A DNA stretch of 64,000 nucleotides, taken from assembly GCA_934728355.1 (NCBI GenBank), contig CAKVEA010000003.1:115554-179553 (forward strand), given 5' to 3'. Under the pieces are notes generated by a model, which saw nothing but the letters and a program-made list of their open reading frames with translations, was not told the origin of the DNA and ran no database searches. Position numbers and translations under genes: made by a program. Of this stretch, positions 61,607 through 64,000 are shown one piece after another. Position 1 is the first letter of the stretch; each line of letters begins with the position of its first letter. The DNA is from an uncultured Eubacteriales bacterium (GTDB taxonomy: Bacteria > Bacillota > Clostridia > Oscillospirales > Acutalibacteraceae).

Positions 61607-62686
61607 ATGGCATGTTTTTGCCCTAAACAACAAGATGAACTGGTAAGAAAAACTTTAACTAGTGAAGAGTATAGTAAAAAAGTTATGGACTTTTTTGACG
61701 GAAATGAGTGCACAGAAAAAGATATTTATTCTGCAATATCTCAGTATTATAAATTGGAACAAATTCAAAATAATATTTTAATACCAATGTTTAAATTTTG
61801 TTCTGAAGTAGTGAATGGATGTTGTAAAAATAATATTAATACATATGAAACATTATTAACTAAGCAGTACATATGTAAATTTAAAAAAATTAGCGAAGAT
61901 TTAGAAAGTCGTATAGAATTTTTAGAATTAATAAAATTAATTTTGATAGATAATCCACTGGATTTTGTTAAGTGCAATCAGGAGTATTTGAAAGATGATG
62001 TTTACAATAATTTTTTCTATGTTTCTAAAGAAAAAATTAGCAGATTTGCTGGAAATTTTAGTCCGGAAAAATTATGTTTTTATATAAAAAGCAATATATA
62101 TCCTACCTATATATCGGCATATGAGTTTATTAACTCTTTATTTTTATCTTTGCACCCAGTATTAGAAATTAACTTTAGTAATTTGGTTTATATTACAAGA
62201 CCAAAAAACTATACTGCTTATAATGTTTTAAGACGTGATGACATAGATATGGCTTGCAATAATATGGAAAAAATTAAAAGTGAGATTATAGTTCCTATTT
62301 ATAAATTTTGCAATAGATTAATAAACTCTAAGTTTTATTTGAATATAAATCCCTCATATGTTGAAAAGTTTGATTTATTAATTAAATCTTTATCAAATCC
62401 GATTTGCTGCGTTATAAATAATATTAAAGAACGTATCTACAAACAAGAATACACAAAAAAATTTTTATGCGAAAGTAAACTATTGGCATATAACGATATT
62501 TTTCTTATTATCTTTGAACCTGATCATGTTTCACGGAATAAAAAATTAATTAAAGATTTAAAAGATTATCAAGATTATTTATTTGATAAATTAAGGTTAC
62601 AGGGTGTAGAATATACAAAAGAATTATATGAGAATATAGACGAGATTATTAGTAGTGTAAGGGAATATTTATCGATATTTTATTAA
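61607..62686 (+). CDS. Cluster gene 8: double-length MACF-signature protein with internal duplication
   Basis: 359 aa, about twice the size of the others, starting MACFCPKQQDE. Two halves share a repeat: YKLEQIQNNILIPMFKFCSEVVN (about residues 49-71) and MEKIKSEIIVPIYKFCNRLIN (about 223-243), each followed by a NIN-containing segment and a helix ending in the same way. It therefore looks like a fusion or duplication of two family cores with one N-terminal tag. ATG start behind AAAGGATTG. 139-base gap upstream with no clear promoter. Function unknown. Confidence 0.72.
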   Translation: MACFCPKQQDELVRKTLTSEEYSKKVMDFFDGNECTEKDIYSAISQYYKLEQIQNNILIPMFKFCSEVVNGCCKNNINTYETLLTKQYICKFKKISEDLESRIEFLELIKLILIDNPLDFVKCNQEYLKDDVYNNFFYVSKEKISRFAGNFSPEKLCFYIKSNIYPTYISAYEFINSLFLSLHPVLEINFSNLVYITRPKNYTAYNVLRRDDIDMACNNMEKIKSEIIVPIYKFCNRLINSKFYLNINPSYVEKFDLLIKSLSNPICCVINNIKERIYKQEYTKKFLCESKLLAYNDIFLIIFEPDHVSRNKKLIKDLKDYQDYLFDKLRLQGVEYTKELYENIDEIISSVREYLSIFY

Positions 62687-63184
62687 GTGCAATTGTTTTT
62701 AGATAAAATTTAATAATGAAAATTTTGTTGATATTTTTATACAAAAAACATTTTATTTTTAAAAAATATATAAAATCTAAAAATTAATTTTTTAGAAGTA
62801 TAGCTTAAACGAACTACTAAATTTAAAAGATGTTTACTTGGTTTATATAAAATTTGTAAAAATATTGTGGTAAAAAGGGGTGCTGTAAACTTACAGCTTA
62901 TGGAGAATAATTCTGTCAACTATGCTTAAGTTTTAGTTTATGAAATTTTTCTGTGCTGTCATAGCAAACAGACTATTTGGTTATGCGAATGGTAATTTTA
63001 TCGTTAGAGACACCATAAGACCTAAATTACGAAGATGGCAGAGCTTCAAATGTATGTAAACATTTATTTTGAATTTTGTTCACATATTTTGACATATAGT
63101 CGTAATCAGGTGTTCCGCCGATAATGATGAAAAAACTTGCAGAGCAAATTTATTTCCAAATATTTAAAAACACAAGGTGAGAGA
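62687..63184. other. Gene-poor region after the cluster
   Basis: About 500 A+T-rich bases without a supportable gene. A short frame from 62940 (40 codons, ending QSFKCM) has Arg-rich content but no ribosome site. Base composition becomes less A+T-rich after about 62940, as in the remnant that follows. Confidence 0.5.
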
Positions 63185-63289
63185 TTGCCAAAAATAAATT
63201 TAAACAAACAAGCGAAAGAAATTTTGCGAATTGCCGAAAAACATGGCATTGAACAAAGTTTCTTTTTTTTTACAATTTTTAAAAAATAA
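63185..63289 (+). pseudogene. Possible phage terminase small subunit (P27-type) N-terminal fragment
   Basis: A 34-codon frame reads PKINLNKQAKEILRIAEKHGIEQSFFF and resembles the start of P27-family small terminase proteins (KEILRIAEEHG-x-EQ-x-FF). It ends in a run of T (slippage-prone) followed by stops, so the gene is broken. Homology is from memory of the pattern; confidence is moderate to low. Confidence 0.4.
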
Positions 63290-63591
63290 TGAGTTCAAAT
63301 TCTGACTATAACTGAACAACTGACAGCATCAATAAAACGGTTGTAACTTTAATTAAAATAATTACAACTTTAAGGGACTGACAAAGTGATGATAAACCGG
63401 ACCCACTAAATATTTCTTCGATGTTTTAAAATTTGGGAAAATAGAAAACATATTGAAGCTTTTGATTATTCTGAGAGGTCTTAAAGCCGGGAAAAGTATT
63501 TTTGAATGTTCATATGGATATCAATGGCTTTTATATATTTCTACCCTCTGTGTAGTATATAGGGTAATCCCAATAAGGAAGATATGAAACC
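63290..63591. other. 302-base gap before the last gene
   Basis: No gene or motif recognised. The last part carries the AAGGAAG ribosome site of the 63592 gene. Confidence 0.5.
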
Positions 63592-63939
63592 ATGATTTTG
63601 GAAGTCGGAATAAAAAACGAAAGTTATCAAGTGGATTTTGACCTCAATTATTTCACAACCTGCACTGGCGAAAAGCTTGAAAGTAATCTGAGACGATACT
63701 CTAAAGAAATAATAGAGGCTTTTTATTATAGACGAAGTAAAGGCTTACCGAATTGGTTTGTGCTTGATAATAACCGAACTATAGTTTTAAAAATTAGAAG
63801 CAGCCGAAAAGAAAAATGGGGTCGCCCTTTAGTTTTACAAGCAATAGAAGATATTTTGTATTCATATATTATTGGACTAACTCTAAAAAATGTATGGTGG
63901 AATCCGTCACAAGGCTTCAAACACAACTTTTGCAACTGA
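63592..63939 (+). CDS. Hypothetical protein (unrecognised)
   Basis: 115 aa, starting MILEVGIKNESYQVDF with AAGGAAGATATG upstream. Basic C-terminal half with several Trp (GLPNWF, EKWGRP, NVWWNPS). The opening (EVGI-x-NESYQVDFDLNY) looks like a beta-sheet protein start, and the next frame after 63890 also stays open to the window end, so a frameshift could have shortened a longer gene. Composition is like that of the phage-like remnant just upstream. No family recognised. Confidence 0.45.
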   Translation: MILEVGIKNESYQVDFDLNYFTTCTGEKLESNLRRYSKEIIEAFYYRRSKGLPNWFVLDNNRTIVLKIRSSRKEKWGRPLVLQAIEDILYSYIIGLTLKNVWWNPSQGFKHNFCN

Positions 63940-64000
63940 CAAACGGAAAAGTAAATATCATGGCAAGTCCTGATACTTTTAAATCAACATATCAAATTAT

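Overview
The window is an A+T-rich stretch of a chromosome from a Gram-positive Clostridia-type bacterium, probably of the Oscillospirales/Ruminococcaceae kind. The evidence is a CIRCE-controlled hrcA-grpE-dnaK-dnaJ operon, a type III glutamine synthetase, a DUF1292 protein next to a 6S RNA, an ECF transporter module, YunB (a sporulation protein), a YabE-like 3D-domain protein, TTG/GTG starts with strong purine-rich ribosome sites, and TTGACA/TATAAT promoters. A BspA-type leucine-rich-repeat protein, an orphan bacteriocin-like precursor and two clusters of unrecognised paralogous proteins hint at a host-associated life; this is inference.

Layout. 1-2.3 kb: 3' part of adhE and yqgF. 2.4-7.2 kb: heat-shock operon. 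7.2-8.4 kb: orphan Nif11/double-glycine peptide, DUF1292, 6S RNA. 8.5-12.6 kb: cvpA-pgsA-clpE-nrdR. 12.7-20.2 kb: tRNA-Val and mtaB-trxA-trxB-(membrane protein)-glnN-greA-lysS ending at a strong terminator. 20.3-30.2 kb: a decaying integrative/conjugative element with a less A+T-rich restriction-modification cargo; almost every gene carries in-frame stops or frameshifts. 30.6-34.4 kb: glmS, nif3, trmK, zinc ribbon, all on the minus strand. 34.4-40.1 kb: degenerate tRNA, DUF11 protein, YabE-like protein, small Cys-rich membrane protein, yunB, LRR protein. 40.2-42.9 kb: NitT/TauT-type ABC importer. 42.7-45.9 kb: four tandem paralogues that arose by duplication of a unit still carrying copies of the importer permease's 3' end. 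46-55.5 kb: long minus-strand operon ruvCAB-glmM-methyltransferase-ecfA1A2T-truA-DUF5711 plus a divergent prenyltransferase. 55.6-62.7 kb: membrane protein, a stand-alone Spo0A-like DNA-binding domain, and eight consecutive genes whose proteins share a tiny N-terminal M-(A/G/S)-x-(Y/F) signature. 62.7-64 kb: mostly non-coding, with a possible phage terminase fragment.

The best candidates for something undescribed are (i) the 57-62.7 kb cluster of small proteins with the N-terminal signature, next to a receiver-less Spo0A-type regulator; (ii) the tandemly amplified A-B-A-B family at 43-45.9 kb; and (iii) the orphan double-glycine peptide with its own consensus promoter. The restriction system at 21-26.7 kb has an unusual domain order (GIY-YIG, SF2 helicase, N6-adenine methylase, HNH-like tail in one original reading frame) but is now broken by stop codons.
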